A stretch of 36,681 nt of DNA from assembly GCA_024280475.1 (NCBI GenBank), contig JAJRQA010000073.1, positions 1 to 36,681 on the forward strand, written 5' to 3'. This DNA comes from Alphaproteobacteria bacterium (lineage in GTDB: Bacteria > Pseudomonadota > Alphaproteobacteria > Rhizobiales > JAKIUO01). Shown here one piece after another: positions 7,143 to 16,148 of the stretch. The translations under genes and the position numbers were made by a program. The notes under the pieces are model-generated. The model searched no databases and was not told the DNA's origin. It saw only the letters and a list, made by a program, of their open reading frames with translations. The first letter of the stretch is position 1, and each line of letters opens with the position of its first letter.

Positions 7143-8693
7143 ATGAGTGATAACAGCTTTTATATCACCACGCCGATCTTCTATCCAAACGGAGTGCCTC
7201 ATATCGGCCATGCCTATACGGCTATAGCGACAGATGTGCTTGCGCGGTTCGCACGACTTGACGGCAAGGACGTATTCTTTTTGACTGGCACCGATGAGCA
7301 TGGCCAAAAAATGCAACAAACTGCGGAAAGCGAAGGCATAACCACCATAGAACTGGCAGATAAAAACGCGGCCGTTTTTCGTCATATGGTCGAAGCGCTG
7401 AATTGCTCCCATGATGATTTCATCCGCACCACGGAAGAGCGCCATCGTAAAACATGTCAAGAACTTTGGACCCGTATGGAGGCCAATGGCGATATTTATC
7501 TCGATACGTATGGCGGCTGGTATTCGGTGCGCCAGGAAGCCTATTTTGAAGAATCAGAAACAGAACTTGGCGATGATGGCGTGCGGCGCGAACCTCTTGG
7601 TTCACCCGTTGAATGGATGGAAGAAGAGAGTTATTTTTTTAGATTGTCAGCTTATGAAGAGCCTTTATTAAAGCACTATAGCGAGCAGCCCGATTTCATA
7701 GGTCCAGTTGCGCGGCGTAACGAGGTGACAAGTTTTGTGGAATCTGGCCTGCGCGATCTATCCATATCGCGGACCACATTTGACTGGGGCATACCTGTTC
7801 CAGGTGATGATGACCATGTCATGTATGTCTGGGTCGATGCCTTGACCAATTATGTGACGGCAACGGGGTGGCCCGACACTACAGATCGCAATCATTTTTG
7901 GCCTGCCAATATTCATATGATCGGCAAGGATATCGTACGCTTCCATGCTGTCTACTGGCCAGCCTTTTTGATGTCGGCAGGATTGCCTTTACCAAAACGG
8001 ATATATGCCCATGGTTTCTTGACCAACAAGGGTGAAAAAATGTCTAAATCGGTGGGTAATGTGGTCGATCCCTTTGCCATGATTGAACAATATGGCCTTG
8101 ATCAGATGCGCTACTTTTTCATGCGAGAAGTACCGTTTGGCAAAGATGGCAGCTACTCGCACGAAGCGATCGTCAATCGCATTAATGCGGATCTGGCCAA
8201 CGACCTTGGAAACCTTGCCCAGCGCTCCTTGTCAATGATCGCCAAGAATTGCGGTGGTACTATTCCAGAACCTGGAGAGTTTAAAGAAGAAGACCGAGAT
8301 ATCATCACGCAAGCCGATGCGATCTATGCCAAGGCGAGTGCGGCGATGGACCTGCAAGCGATCCACAAAGCGCTGGACGCCGTTTTTGATGTCGTTGCCA
8401 ATGCTAATAAATATTTCGCTGGCCAGGAACCCTGGGCGCGCAAGAAAGATGATCCAGCGCGCATGGGGACCATCCTTTATGTTACTGCCGAGGTGATCCG
8501 TAATGTATCTATTCTATGCCAGATGATCATGCCGCAATCGGCCGAAAAACTGCTCGATCTGCTGGTTATCCCGCAAGATCAACGCAGCTTCTCATCATTA
8601 GGGGACGCCGCCAGATTAACCAGCGGCACTTCATTACCCAAACCAGAAGGGGTTTTCCCTCGCTATATCGAAACAGAGGGAGAAGGCTCATGA
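7143..8693 (+). CDS. metG: Methionyl-tRNA synthetase
   Basis: This class I aminoacyl-tRNA synthetase charges tRNA-Met. The 516-aa protein has the HIGH signature at 20-23 (PHIGHAYT) and KMSKS at 299-303. Residues 1-360 are the Rossmann catalytic domain with its insertion, and the rest is the helical anticodon-binding domain. The length fits the short form without the C-terminal EMAP-like tRNA-binding domain. AAGGAT upstream of ATG 7143 is the likely ribosome binding site. The stop overlaps the tatD start by ATGA, so the two are translationally coupled. Confidence 0.97.
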   Translation: MSDNSFYITTPIFYPNGVPHIGHAYTAIATDVLARFARLDGKDVFFLTGTDEHGQKMQQTAESEGITTIELADKNAAVFRHMVEALNCSHDDFIRTTEERHRKTCQELWTRMEANGDIYLDTYGGWYSVRQEAYFEESETELGDDGVRREPLGSPVEWMEEESYFFRLSAYEEPLLKHYSEQPDFIGPVARRNEVTSFVESGLRDLSISRTTFDWGIPVPGDDDHVMYVWVDALTNYVTATGWPDTTDRNHFWPANIHMIGKDIVRFHAVYWPAFLMSAGLPLPKRIYAHGFLTNKGEKMSKSVGNVVDPFAMIEQYGLDQMRYFFMREVPFGKDGSYSHEAIVNRINADLANDLGNLAQRSLSMIAKNCGGTIPEPGEFKEEDRDIITQADAIYAKASAAMDLQAIHKALDAVFDVVANANKYFAGQEPWARKKDDPARMGTILYVTAEVIRNVSILCQMIMPQSAEKLLDLLVIPQDQRSFSSLGDAARLTSGTSLPKPEGVFPRYIETEGEGS

Positions 8694-9499
8694 TGCTTAT
8701 CGACACCCATTGTCATCTCGACTTTCCAAAACTTGGCGAGCAGCTTGAAGATGTGCTGGCCCGTGCCAAAGAGGCCAATATCAAGCAAATGGTAACGATT
8801 TGCACCAAGGTTGGCCGATTTGATGAGGTCGTCAAAATTGCCGAGAGCCATGACAATATATTTTGTTCGGTGGGTACTCATCCGCACTATGCGCAAGACG
8901 AACTGGATATCACTGCTGAAGAGATCATCGCTCTTTCCCAACATCCAAAGGTCGTGGCAATTGGTGAAGCCGGGTTAGACTATCATTATGACAACAGCCC
9001 ACGTGCCGAACAGCAAACGGTCTTTCGGCGCCATATCGATGTGGCACGCCAGACCGGACTACCATTGGTCATCCATACGCGGGACGCCGATGAAGATACC
9101 GTCGCAATCTTGAAAGAAGAAATGAAGATTGGCGCGTTTCCGGCACTTATCCATTGTTTTACGGCATCACGGCAACTTGCCAATGAGGTGCTGGACCTGG
9201 GACTTTATATTTCCATGTCGGGCGTCTTGACGTTCAAAAACTCAACTGATTTACAAGACATCGCCAAAACCCTGCCGCTGGATCGGTTATTCGTAGAAAC
9301 GGATGCCCCGTTCCTTGCCCCCATGCCGCATCGCGGCAAGACCAACGAACCCGCCTTTACCGTCCACACAGCGCAAAAACTCGCGGATTTGCAAAACCGC
9401 TCGCTGGAAGAGGTCGCCGCCGCCACAACAAAAAACTTCTACCGCTTGTTCACCAAAGTGCCAAAACTTGAAGATCGCGCGAAAAGTGCTTGCTCATGA
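8690..9499 (+). CDS. tatD: TatD-family metal-dependent hydrolase (DNase)
   Basis: TatD proteins are TIM-barrel metal-dependent nucleases linked to DNA repair and degradation. The 269-aa protein shows all metal ligands: His7 and His9 (DTHCHLDF), Glu93 (GEAGLDY), His129 (VIHTRDAD), His155 (LIHCFTAS) and Asp205 (ETDAPFLAP). The start overlaps the metG stop (ATGATG), with a GGGAGAAGG ribosome binding site just upstream. A longer in-frame reading back to 8516 is inside metG and has no support. It is in turn coupled by ATGA to the next gene. The metG-tatD-MBL order is common in alphaproteobacteria. Confidence 0.94.
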   Translation: MMLIDTHCHLDFPKLGEQLEDVLARAKEANIKQMVTICTKVGRFDEVVKIAESHDNIFCSVGTHPHYAQDELDITAEEIIALSQHPKVVAIGEAGLDYHYDNSPRAEQQTVFRRHIDVARQTGLPLVIHTRDADEDTVAILKEEMKIGAFPALIHCFTASRQLANEVLDLGLYISMSGVLTFKNSTDLQDIAKTLPLDRLFVETDAPFLAPMPHRGKTNEPAFTVHTAQKLADLQNRSLEEVAAATTKNFYRLFTKVPKLEDRAKSACS

Positions 9500-10296
9500 G
9501 TATGAGCGTCACGATACTTGGGTGCGGTGCATCTGGGGGTGTCCCACGCATAGGCGGCCATTGGGGTAATTGCGATCCTGACAATCCGAGAAACACTCGC
9601 CGGCGTTGCTCCATTCTTGTGCAAAAAACATCGAGCAATGGCACGACACGCGTATTGGTCGACACCTCGCCAGATCTTCGCATGCAATTGCTTGATGCGG
9701 GAATTAGCGAGATTGACGCGGTGATCTACACACACGAACACGCCGATCATACTCACGGCATTGATGATTTGCGCCAGGTGGCGTTTAACACTAAAAAACG
9801 CACCGATGTTTATATGAGTGCGCGCGTCTTGGAGCACCTTGTTCCAAAATTTTCCTATTGCTTCAAATGTCCACCAGGAAGCTTTTATCCCCCCATTCTA
9901 AATCCGTGCGAGATCGAGCCTTACAAGACCTTTACCATTGAAGGCGCTGGCGGTGACATTGATATATTGCCCATGAACCAGCAACACGGGTCGATCCAGT
10001 CGCTGGGGTTTCGGTTTGGAGATTTCACCTATTCGACGGATGTTCACGAGTTTCCAGATGAAACCGTGCAGCACCTGCAAGGTACAAAAATATGGATCAT
10101 TGATGCGCTGCGTTACGAAGAACACAAGACCCATTTTAATGTAGCAACAGCCCTGTCATGGATTGAACGCATCGAACCAAAGCGGGCCTTCTTGACCAAT
10201 ATGCATCATGATCTCGATTATGACATATTGAAAAAAGAACTGCCGGAACATGTCGTGCCGTCATATGACGGTTTGCACTTTGACATCAATGCTTAA
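9496..10296 (+). CDS. PhnP-like MBL-fold metallo-hydrolase
   Basis: This 266-aa protein has the metallo-beta-lactamase fold with the metal-binding HxHxDH motif at residues 80-85 (THEHADHTHG). It also has an opening strand typical of the PhnP/RNase Z-like branch (LGCGASGGVPRIGG), the DTSPDLR segment, and later metal-binding candidates His and Asp in STDVHEF and NMHHDLDY. PhnP is a cyclic phosphodiesterase; the substrate of this housekeeping paralogue is not known to me. The start at ATG 9496 overlaps the tatD stop; an upstream TTG at 9490 and an ATG at 9502 are less likely. The 3' end overlaps the convergent SDR gene by 11 bp, so both stop codons lie inside the other gene. Confidence 0.9.
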   Translation: MSMSVTILGCGASGGVPRIGGHWGNCDPDNPRNTRRRCSILVQKTSSNGTTRVLVDTSPDLRMQLLDAGISEIDAVIYTHEHADHTHGIDDLRQVAFNTKKRTDVYMSARVLEHLVPKFSYCFKCPPGSFYPPILNPCEIEPYKTFTIEGAGGDIDILPMNQQHGSIQSLGFRFGDFTYSTDVHEFPDETVQHLQGTKIWIIDALRYEEHKTHFNVATALSWIERIEPKRAFLTNMHHDLDYDILKKELPEHVVPSYDGLHFDINA

Positions 10297-11002
10297 ACTT
10301 TTCCGTTTGTCCGTTTTTCTCATAGTCAGCTGAACACATCCTCACGAATAAAGGTCCAAGTTCGCTAGGGGCCGGCAATGACTGCGGATCTTCGCCGGGA
10401 AATGCTTTCATCCGCATAACGGTGCGGACAATACCAGGGTCCAAAAGATTAGCCCGCACATTGGTTGCACTGCTTTCTTGCGCATAGGTGCGAACCAGTG
10501 CTTCAAGGGCGGCCTTTGAAGTGGAGTAGGGGCCCCAATAGGCCTGATTGTTAGTAGCAGCGCCAGATGTCACAAAAACGGCCCGACCGGCTTTGGACCG
10601 CTGTAGCAAGGGATCAAAAATACGCAGCAACCGCCAATTGGCATTGAGATTAAGATCCATGACCTTACTCCAATCCTTGGGACTGACGTGACCAAGGGGG
10701 GACAGAGGGCCAAGTATAGCGGCATTGCCAACGAGAATATCAAGGCGCTCAAAGCGTTTGAATATTTCAGCCCCCAGATCGTCAATGCGATCAAGTTCGA
10801 GCAGGTCAAACGGCACCAGCGTCACCTCTCCACCTATGGCCAGGATTTGATCTTCAAGCGCCTCCAGCCCACCGGTGGTGCGCGCAACTGCCACCACATG
10901 CGCCCCAGCCTTTGCGAGCGCCAATGCGGCTGCTTCGCCAATACCTCTGGACGCTCCTGTTACCAAAGCCACGCGATCAGCGAGGGGAGTGGGATCAGTC
11001 AT
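10286..11002 (-). CDS. Short-chain dehydrogenase/reductase
   Basis: This 238-aa NAD(P)-dependent oxidoreductase has a Rossmann fold. The cofactor loop TGASRGIG is at residues 15-22. GNAA replaces the usual NNAG near 92-95. The catalytic Ser146, Tyr159 and Lys163 (YSTSK) are in place. The substrate is unknown. In many alphaproteobacteria an SDR of this kind follows purF directly; here a TAXI-like gene and its terminator lie between them, so this gene must have its own promoter. AAGAGAG before the start could be the ribosome binding site. It overlaps the convergent MBL gene at its 3' end. Confidence 0.9.
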   Translation of the reverse strand: MTDPTPLADRVALVTGASRGIGEAAALALAKAGAHVVAVARTTGGLEALEDQILAIGGEVTLVPFDLLELDRIDDLGAEIFKRFERLDILVGNAAILGPLSPLGHVSPKDWSKVMDLNLNANWRLLRIFDPLLQRSKAGRAVFVTSGAATNNQAYWGPYSTSKAALEALVRTYAQESSATNVRANLLDPGIVRTVMRMKAFPGEDPQSLPAPSELGPLFVRMCSADYEKNGQTEKFKH

Positions 11003-11078
11003 TTCGAATACTCTCTTGCTTTATTTTGGTCTGTTATATTAATTGCGCGCCTCAATGGATAGCAAAAACAGAAAACAA

Positions 11079-11104
11079 AAAAGGCAGCCCGCAGGCCGCC
11101 TTTT
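11079..11104 (-). terminator. Rho-independent terminator of the TAXI-like gene
   Basis: A stem of AAAAGGC/GCCTTTT extended by GCC/GGC (one mismatch) around a CGCA loop is followed on the minus strand by six T residues. It lies 24 bp after the TAXI-like stop codon. It also separates that gene from the SDR gene downstream. Confidence 0.85.
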
Positions 11105-11127
11105 ATACTCATCATCTGCGCAAAAGC

Positions 11128-12261
11128 TTATTGCTGCATTTTTTCTTTGGCCGCATCACCAAGGTCTTTGGCTTTATCCATGGCTTTTACGCCAAGTTCT
11201 TTGGCTTTCTCTTTGGCTGTCTCTAGCATAGGTGCTGCTTTTTCCCCTAATTCGAGGGCTTTTTCCTTGGCCTTTTCGAGCATCGGTGCCGCCTTTTCAC
11301 GTGCCTTTTCGGATGCTACCATCATTTTATCAACAGCATCAGCTGAAAGAGCTCTGGTTTTGGACCACATTTTTTTAAAGAATCCCTGTTTAGGTAGCAA
11401 TTTTTCAGCGGGAATATCATTGACCGTGTTGATCATGTCTTTGTGATCAAGTTTTTGATCATTGTCGGTCATCAGTTGCGGATTGCCAGTAAAAATCACC
11501 ATAGGCGTACAGGCTGTTGTGACCTTGGCGCCCTTTTTCCAGAATTTGCCATTGCTGACATCTGTTTCCTGAGCAAAATATATTTTCTGGTCATCAACGG
11601 TTTGGCGCAAAATATTGCGATCAATAACAGGGATGAATAGACCCTTTTCCTTGGCAATCAGTTTGAAGCGATCATTATTGGGATCGGGAAACTGCACAAA
11701 CAGGGCAACAGTTTTGCCGTCACTTGCCAACGCCTTCTTCAGGGCTATATCAGTGCTTTCCGCATGTGTTACATCGAGCGCACGCCCCAGACCATCGGGA
11801 TCAATGCTGCGCAGATAATCAAATGTCGAGGCACTACCGCTGCCTTGTGGTGGCAAAACGAAATGCAACTCACCGGCACGCGCGGCCACATCTCCAAAAC
11901 TCAACAGATTTTTGTTTTTCGTCACCATGAATAGACATTCACGGGCAATATCGTTGCGAATAACGTGAAATGGTTGAGCAGGATGATTCTTGGAGACATT
12001 CAAAGCAAATACGTCAAATTGCGAAAAACCCAAATCAACAGGGTTTTTTTGAACCTTGCTAATATTATCGTTGGAGCCCAGTGAGAGCGCACATTTATAG
12101 TTGAATTTTGCCGTTCCAAGCTCTTTTACCAAAGGGGGGCAAAAGTCACCATTGTAAGCACCGCGTGCGCCGCCCGTATGGATTTTGCTGGCATGGGCAA
12201 TGCCTGTTATTGCCAATGTGAGGCCAGCGGTAGCAAGAAAGGCAACAGTCGATCTAGACAC
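11128..12261 (-). CDS. TAXI-family periplasmic binding protein with C-terminal 18-residue repeats
   Basis: This 377-aa protein has a signal peptide (residues 1-24, ending AHA|S). Residues 25-285 resemble TAXI-type TRAP solute-binding proteins, which bind small acidic ligands in the periplasm (for example LPPQGSGSAST near 136-145). No TRAP membrane subunits are nearby, so a transport role is uncertain. Residues 315-377 are unlike the family: an 18-residue unit, KAAPMLExAKEKAxELGx, occurs at 323-340 and 341-358 with a degenerate third copy to 376, predicting a long amphipathic, Lys/Glu-rich helix. Cys41 and Cys57 could form a disulfide. The start is GTG 12261, with AGGAG 7 nt upstream. It has its own terminator and lies between purF and an SDR gene that are usually adjacent. 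Confidence 0.75.
   Translation of the reverse strand: MSRSTVAFLATAGLTLAITGIAHASKIHTGGARGAYNGDFCPPLVKELGTAKFNYKCALSLGSNDNISKVQKNPVDLGFSQFDVFALNVSKNHPAQPFHVIRNDIARECLFMVTKNKNLLSFGDVAARAGELHFVLPPQGSGSASTFDYLRSIDPDGLGRALDVTHAESTDIALKKALASDGKTVALFVQFPDPNNDRFKLIAKEKGLFIPVIDRNILRQTVDDQKIYFAQETDVSNGKFWKKGAKVTTACTPMVIFTGNPQLMTDNDQKLDHKDMINTVNDIPAEKLLPKQGFFKKMWSKTRALSADAVDKMMVASEKAREKAAPMLEKAKEKALELGEKAAPMLETAKEKAKELGVKAMDKAKDLGDAAKEKMQQ
11134..11295 (-). repeat. Tandem 54-bp coding repeat in the TAXI-like gene
   Basis: Two good copies of a 54-bp unit (11242-11295 and 11188-11241) and a diverged third (11134-11187) encode the 18-residue helical repeats. The copies differ at many third positions, so they are not a recent duplication. 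Confidence 0.8.
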
Positions 12262-12320
12262 GATTAATCTCCTAATTGTGCGCTACACAAGCCTATCCTC
12301 GTAATAGCACATGTTGTCGT

Positions 12321-12340
12321 CTCCAGTTTTGGGGCTGGAG
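12321..12340. other. Hairpin between purF and the TAXI-like gene
   Basis: CTCCAG and CTGGAG flank an 8-nt spacer. No T-run follows on either strand, so it is not a standard terminator. It lies in the 5' region of the TAXI-like gene and could be a leader structure. The rest of the 208-bp gap shows only AT-rich sequence with a possible TATAAC -10. Confidence 0.35.
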
Positions 12341-12469
12341 TCCGGGACGTCTTAGAAATGTTATAATAGCCAAATTAGGCAGCATTATTTCACACCGAAC
12401 TTAGTCAGTATAGGTATATTTAACCAGATCATAGTCCAAATGAAAATGAAAAACCATGCACAAATTGCG

Positions 12470-13981
12470 TCAGGCGCTCTCTTCAACCAGTAATGATAGT
12501 TGCTTATCAATCGCTTGCCCCGATCGATCAAGCAGTCGGGTGGGATAATCTCCGGTAAAACAATGATCGGTGAATTGAGGGTTTTCACTATTTCTAGAAT
12601 TATACCCCATTGCCTTATAGATCCCCTCAATGGACAAAAAGGCCAGGCTGTCGGCACCGATAAATTCGTTTATTTCGGCAATCGATCTACCTGCTGCGAT
12701 AAGGGAAGAGCGCCTGGGCGTATCAATTCCGTAAAAATCAGGATGGGTAATCGGTGGGCTCGATATCCGCATATGCACTTCTTTGGCCCCAGCTTCATAC
12801 ATCATCTTGACGATTTTCATACTGGTAGTGCCACGTACAATGCTGTCATCCACCAATATGATACGCTTGCCAGCGATAGAATGACAGTTGGCGCTATGCT
12901 TCAAACGCACCCCAAGCTCACGGATTTTTTGTGCTGGTTCAATGAAGGTGCGCCCCACATAGTGGTTGCGAATGATGCCGAGTTCAAACGGGATATCGGA
13001 TTTTTGAGCATAACCGATCGCTGCGGGAAGGCCGCTATCTGGAACAGCGATCACCACATCGGCGTCAACGCTGGACTCTTTGGCCAATTCTGCACCCATT
13101 TTTTTGCGTACATCATAAACGCAGTGCCCACCGACAACTGAATCAGGACGCGCAAAGTAAATATACTCAAAAATACAAGGTCGAAGTTTTGTCTTACCAA
13201 ACGGTTTGTAGGATTTAATGCCATCCTTGGTGATAATCACCACTTCACCATTCTCGATCTCGCGCACAAATTCGGCGTCGATCATGTTGAGGGCACAGGT
13301 TTCAGATGCCAGCACATAGGAATTACCCTGTTTGCCAAGCACCAATGGCCGAATACCATAGGGGTCACGCGCACCGATGAGTTTTTTATTCGTAAGCCCT
13401 ACGAAGGCATAGGCGCCCTCAATCTGCTTGAGGGCCTCAATGAATTTATCAATGAATTTGCGCTCGCGACTACGGGCAACAAGGTGCAACAACACCTCGG
13501 TATCAGAGGTCGTTTGGCAAATGGCGCCGTCCTTGATCAGCTCTTCACGCAATGTGATGGCATTGGTGAGATTACCATTGTGGCATATAGCAAAGCCGCC
13601 TGTCGCAAGGTCTGCGTAAAGCGGCTGGGTATTTTGTAAAATAGTATCGCCAGTCGTCGAATAACGCACATGCCCAATGGCTGTTCGGCCAACCAGTTTT
13701 TCGATTACTTTTGAGGAAGTAAAATGATCGCCGACTTTGCCAAGATGTCGCTCTGATATAAATCTTTTACCATCAAACGTTATAATTCCAGCGGCTTCCT
13801 GCCCACGATGCTGCAGCGCATGTAGTCCCAGCGTCGTAAAGGCAGCGGCATCATCATGGTCGAAAATGCCAAACACCCCACATTCTTCATGCAGTTTGTC
13901 GTCATCAATGAAGGTTTGCGAATGAGAGTCAATTGCCATCACGGCGTACGGCCCCGCGTTCTCTTCAAAAAGATGTGACAT
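12470..13981 (-). CDS. purF: Amidophosphoribosyltransferase
   Basis: PurF makes phosphoribosylamine from PRPP and glutamine, the first committed step of purine synthesis. The 503-aa protein has a propeptide before the N-terminal nucleophile Cys34 (HEECGVFGI), the class II glutaminase domain (34-270), and the phosphoribosyltransferase domain with the PRPP loop ILVDDSIVRGTT. The processed Cys, YIYFARPDS and the C-terminal CFTGDYPT segment resemble the iron-sulfur (Bacillus-type) group. Only one cysteine is present in that last segment, so cluster binding is uncertain. GAGGAT lies 6 nt before ATG 13981. It follows cvpA (107-bp gap) in the conserved radA-cvpA-purF order. Confidence 0.96.
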   Translation of the reverse strand: MSHLFEENAGPYAVMAIDSHSQTFIDDDKLHEECGVFGIFDHDDAAAFTTLGLHALQHRGQEAAGIITFDGKRFISERHLGKVGDHFTSSKVIEKLVGRTAIGHVRYSTTGDTILQNTQPLYADLATGGFAICHNGNLTNAITLREELIKDGAICQTTSDTEVLLHLVARSRERKFIDKFIEALKQIEGAYAFVGLTNKKLIGARDPYGIRPLVLGKQGNSYVLASETCALNMIDAEFVREIENGEVVIITKDGIKSYKPFGKTKLRPCIFEYIYFARPDSVVGGHCVYDVRKKMGAELAKESSVDADVVIAVPDSGLPAAIGYAQKSDIPFELGIIRNHYVGRTFIEPAQKIRELGVRLKHSANCHSIAGKRIILVDDSIVRGTTSMKIVKMMYEAGAKEVHMRISSPPITHPDFYGIDTPRRSSLIAAGRSIAEINEFIGADSLAFLSIEGIYKAMGYNSRNSENPQFTDHCFTGDYPTRLLDRSGQAIDKQLSLLVEESA

Positions 13982-14088
13982 GCAAGCATCCTCTGCGTGA
14001 CCAATGAAGTCGATTTCTTAGCACAGTCCAAGATTTATGGCGAGGCGAAAGAACAGCGACACTTTAACTCATTTTGGTCATCTACGGT

Positions 14089-14631
14089 TTATTGCTGCTC
14101 GTCCTCTGGCTCACCTTTTCCAAGAACCCCCATGATTTTAACTGCAAAACGGTGACCGACTTTTTCAAGCTTGTCACTGGTCCATTCAATGGCATCGCGT
14201 GAATAGGCATCCTCGATAAAGTCGGGACGGCTTTTGTCATCTGTAAACTTGATAAAGAACCAGAAAATGATACCCACCAGAATCATGCCACGCGCCAGGC
14301 CGAACAAAAGGCCCAAAGTACGGTCAAGGGCGCCAATACTGCTATCTAGCACCCAATCGCCAACTTTAATGGTCAACAGGCTGACAACGATGAGAACAAC
14401 AAGAAAAACCAGCGCAGAAACGCCGCCAATGGCTGCAATTTCTGGTTGAATAGGTACTAGTTGCTTGATTTCCTCTTGATAGAAGAAATAGGTTATACCA
14501 GCGGCACCAGCCGCGGCAATCCAGGCTGCGATTGAAAGCAGCTCGCGAGTTAGTCCGCGGATCATGGCCAAAAAGCCGGAAATCACCATGACCGCAGCCA
14601 AAACCAAGTCAAGAACCGTTAATGATGGCAT
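14089..14631 (-). CDS. cvpA: CvpA-family inner-membrane protein
   Basis: This 180-aa protein is named for its need in colicin V production; its basic role is envelope-related and not well defined. Four hydrophobic segments are visible at about residues 5-25, 30-50, 65-90 and 103-127. The conserved RGLTRELLSIAAW (25-37) and the Gly/Arg-rich LDRTLGLLFGLARG (102-115) are present. The C-terminal 45 residues are charged and cytoplasmic or periplasmic. GCAGGG upstream of ATG 14631 is the likely ribosome binding site. It is encoded just upstream of purF, as in many proteobacteria. Confidence 0.9.
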   Translation of the reverse strand: MPSLTVLDLVLAAVMVISGFLAMIRGLTRELLSIAAWIAAAGAAGITYFFYQEEIKQLVPIQPEIAAIGGVSALVFLVVLIVVSLLTIKVGDWVLDSSIGALDRTLGLLFGLARGMILVGIIFWFFIKFTDDKSRPDFIEDAYSRDAIEWTSDKLEKVGHRFAVKIMGVLGKGEPEDEQQ

Positions 14632-14685
14632 TTGTTTCCCTGCCCCTCTAAATATTTGTCAGCGCTCATACCTTGTGTATATAAA

Positions 14686-14708
14686 GCCCCTCACGCTTCG
14701 TAAAGGGC
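14686..14708 (-). other. Imperfect hairpin between radA and cvpA
   Basis: GCCC...GGGC with an inner ACG/CGT closes a 3-nt loop, with two mismatches in a 10-bp stem. On the minus strand it is followed by TTTAT. It could partly terminate radA transcription or stabilise the cvpA message. The evidence is weak. Confidence 0.3.
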
Positions 14709-14726
14709 ATAATATCACAGTGTTGA

Positions 14727-16148
14727 TCAACTGTTTTTTGTTTCTTTTTCACTCGAAGCCTGGCTCTTTTCGCCTTCTGATCCGAGTATATTTGCTGTTA
14801 AAGCACTAAGATGCGGCAGATTTTCGACCAACATCTTTTTATCAGGTGTCTCTCCGTCAACCGGCATTGGCATAGTCGCCGATTTAAATCCTAGTTTTCG
14901 GGCCTCTTTCAGGCGCGCGCCCATATGCCCGACATTACGAACCGCCCCTGACAACGATATCTCACCAAAGAATACACGATCAATGGGCAAGGCGATACCA
15001 GATAGCGCAGAAATAAGCGCAGCAGCAATCGCCACATCGGCCGCCGGTTCTGTAATCCGCAAGCCGCCCGCCACATTGAGGTAAACATCATGAGCGCCAA
15101 AACGTAAGCCGCATCTGGCGCTTAACACGGCGATGATCATAGCAAGGCGATTGGAATCACAACCAACTACGGCGCGCCGGGGTGTCGCCAGAGAAGATGC
15201 TGCAACGAGCGCCTGTATCTCCACGAGCACCGGTCTTGACCCTTCAATCCCAGCGAAAACAGCAGCCCCGGGGCTATCATCATTTCGGTCACCAAGAAAC
15301 ATTTCAGACGGATTGGCAACTTCTGCCAATCCTTCATTTTTCATCTCGAACACGCCGATTTCGTCGGTGGCGCCAAAACGATTTTTAACGGCTCGCAAAA
15401 TACGGAACTGATGGCCGCTATCGCCCTCAAAATAAAGCACTGTATCGACCATATGTTCGACGACTTTTGGCCCCGCGATCTGCCCGTCTTTGGTGACATG
15501 ACCGACAATCAATAATACGGCTCCCGAGCGCTTTGCGTAGCGAACGAGATGCTGCGAGCAGGCACGCACTTGGGAAACCGTGCCAGGAGCTGCGTCAAGA
15601 GTATCTGACCATACGGTCTGAATACTATCTATTATGACCATGGCGGGGGGATCATCAGCTTCCAGCGTCGACAAGATATTGGCAACATTGGTCTCGGCCG
15701 CCAAGCCAACCGGCGCATCGGTAACCTTCAGTCTCTTGGCCCGCAGACGGATCTGGGCGGTTGCTTCTTCTCCCGAAAAATAAAGCGCGCGGTGTCCCTT
15801 GTTAGCCAGCACCGCTGCGACCTGTAATAGAAGGGTTGATTTGCCAATGCCGGGTTCGCCGCCCACCAGAATGGCAGATCCTGGCACCAAGCCGCCCCCC
15901 GTGACCCGGTCAAATTCAGCTATGTCGGTCATGAGCCGCGGGACATCAGCAACCTCGGTGTCCAGACTTTCAAGTTCCAGTGTCAGGCCCTTGGCTTGCT
16001 TCTTGGATGGCCCTCCGGCGATGCCACTGTTTTTCGACACTTCCTCGACAATGGTATTCCATTCCCCGCAGGCATTGCAGCGCCCGGCCCATTGTCCACT
16101 GGAGGCCCCGCAACTCTGACAGGTAAAACTGTTTTTCTCACGGGCCAT
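14727..16148 (-). CDS. radA: DNA repair protein RadA (branch-migration ATPase)
   Basis: RadA is a RecA-like hexameric motor that drives branch migration in recombinational repair. The 473-aa protein has an N-terminal zinc finger (Cys10, Cys13, Cys24, Cys27), Walker A GEPGIGKST (97-105), Walker B in VIIDSIQT near 171, the RadA-specific KNRFG motif (255-259) and a C-terminal Lon-protease-like domain from about 290. The start codon follows the alr stop with no gap (TAAATG), indicating coupled translation. The charged tail (SQASSEKETKNS) is non-conserved. Confidence 0.97.
   Translation of the reverse strand: MAREKNSFTCQSCGASSGQWAGRCNACGEWNTIVEEVSKNSGIAGGPSKKQAKGLTLELESLDTEVADVPRLMTDIAEFDRVTGGGLVPGSAILVGGEPGIGKSTLLLQVAAVLANKGHRALYFSGEEATAQIRLRAKRLKVTDAPVGLAAETNVANILSTLEADDPPAMVIIDSIQTVWSDTLDAAPGTVSQVRACSQHLVRYAKRSGAVLLIVGHVTKDGQIAGPKVVEHMVDTVLYFEGDSGHQFRILRAVKNRFGATDEIGVFEMKNEGLAEVANPSEMFLGDRNDDSPGAAVFAGIEGSRPVLVEIQALVAASSLATPRRAVVGCDSNRLAMIIAVLSARCGLRFGAHDVYLNVAGGLRITEPAADVAIAAALISALSGIALPIDRVFFGEISLSGAVRNVGHMGARLKEARKLGFKSATMPMPVDGETPDKKMLVENLPHLSALTANILGSEGEKSQASSEKETKNS

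Noticed and set aside
8516-8689. A 58-codon upstream extension of tatD
   Set aside because: It is inside metG and the TatD family begins at the MLIDTHCH strand.
12500-13141. A 213-codon plus-strand reading opposite purF
   Set aside because: It lies wholly inside a well-supported purF and its composition is that of a shadow frame.
14718-14735. GTTGATCAAC palindrome near the radA stop as a terminator
   Set aside because: It is partly in radA coding sequence, and the T-run is on the strand with no gene.
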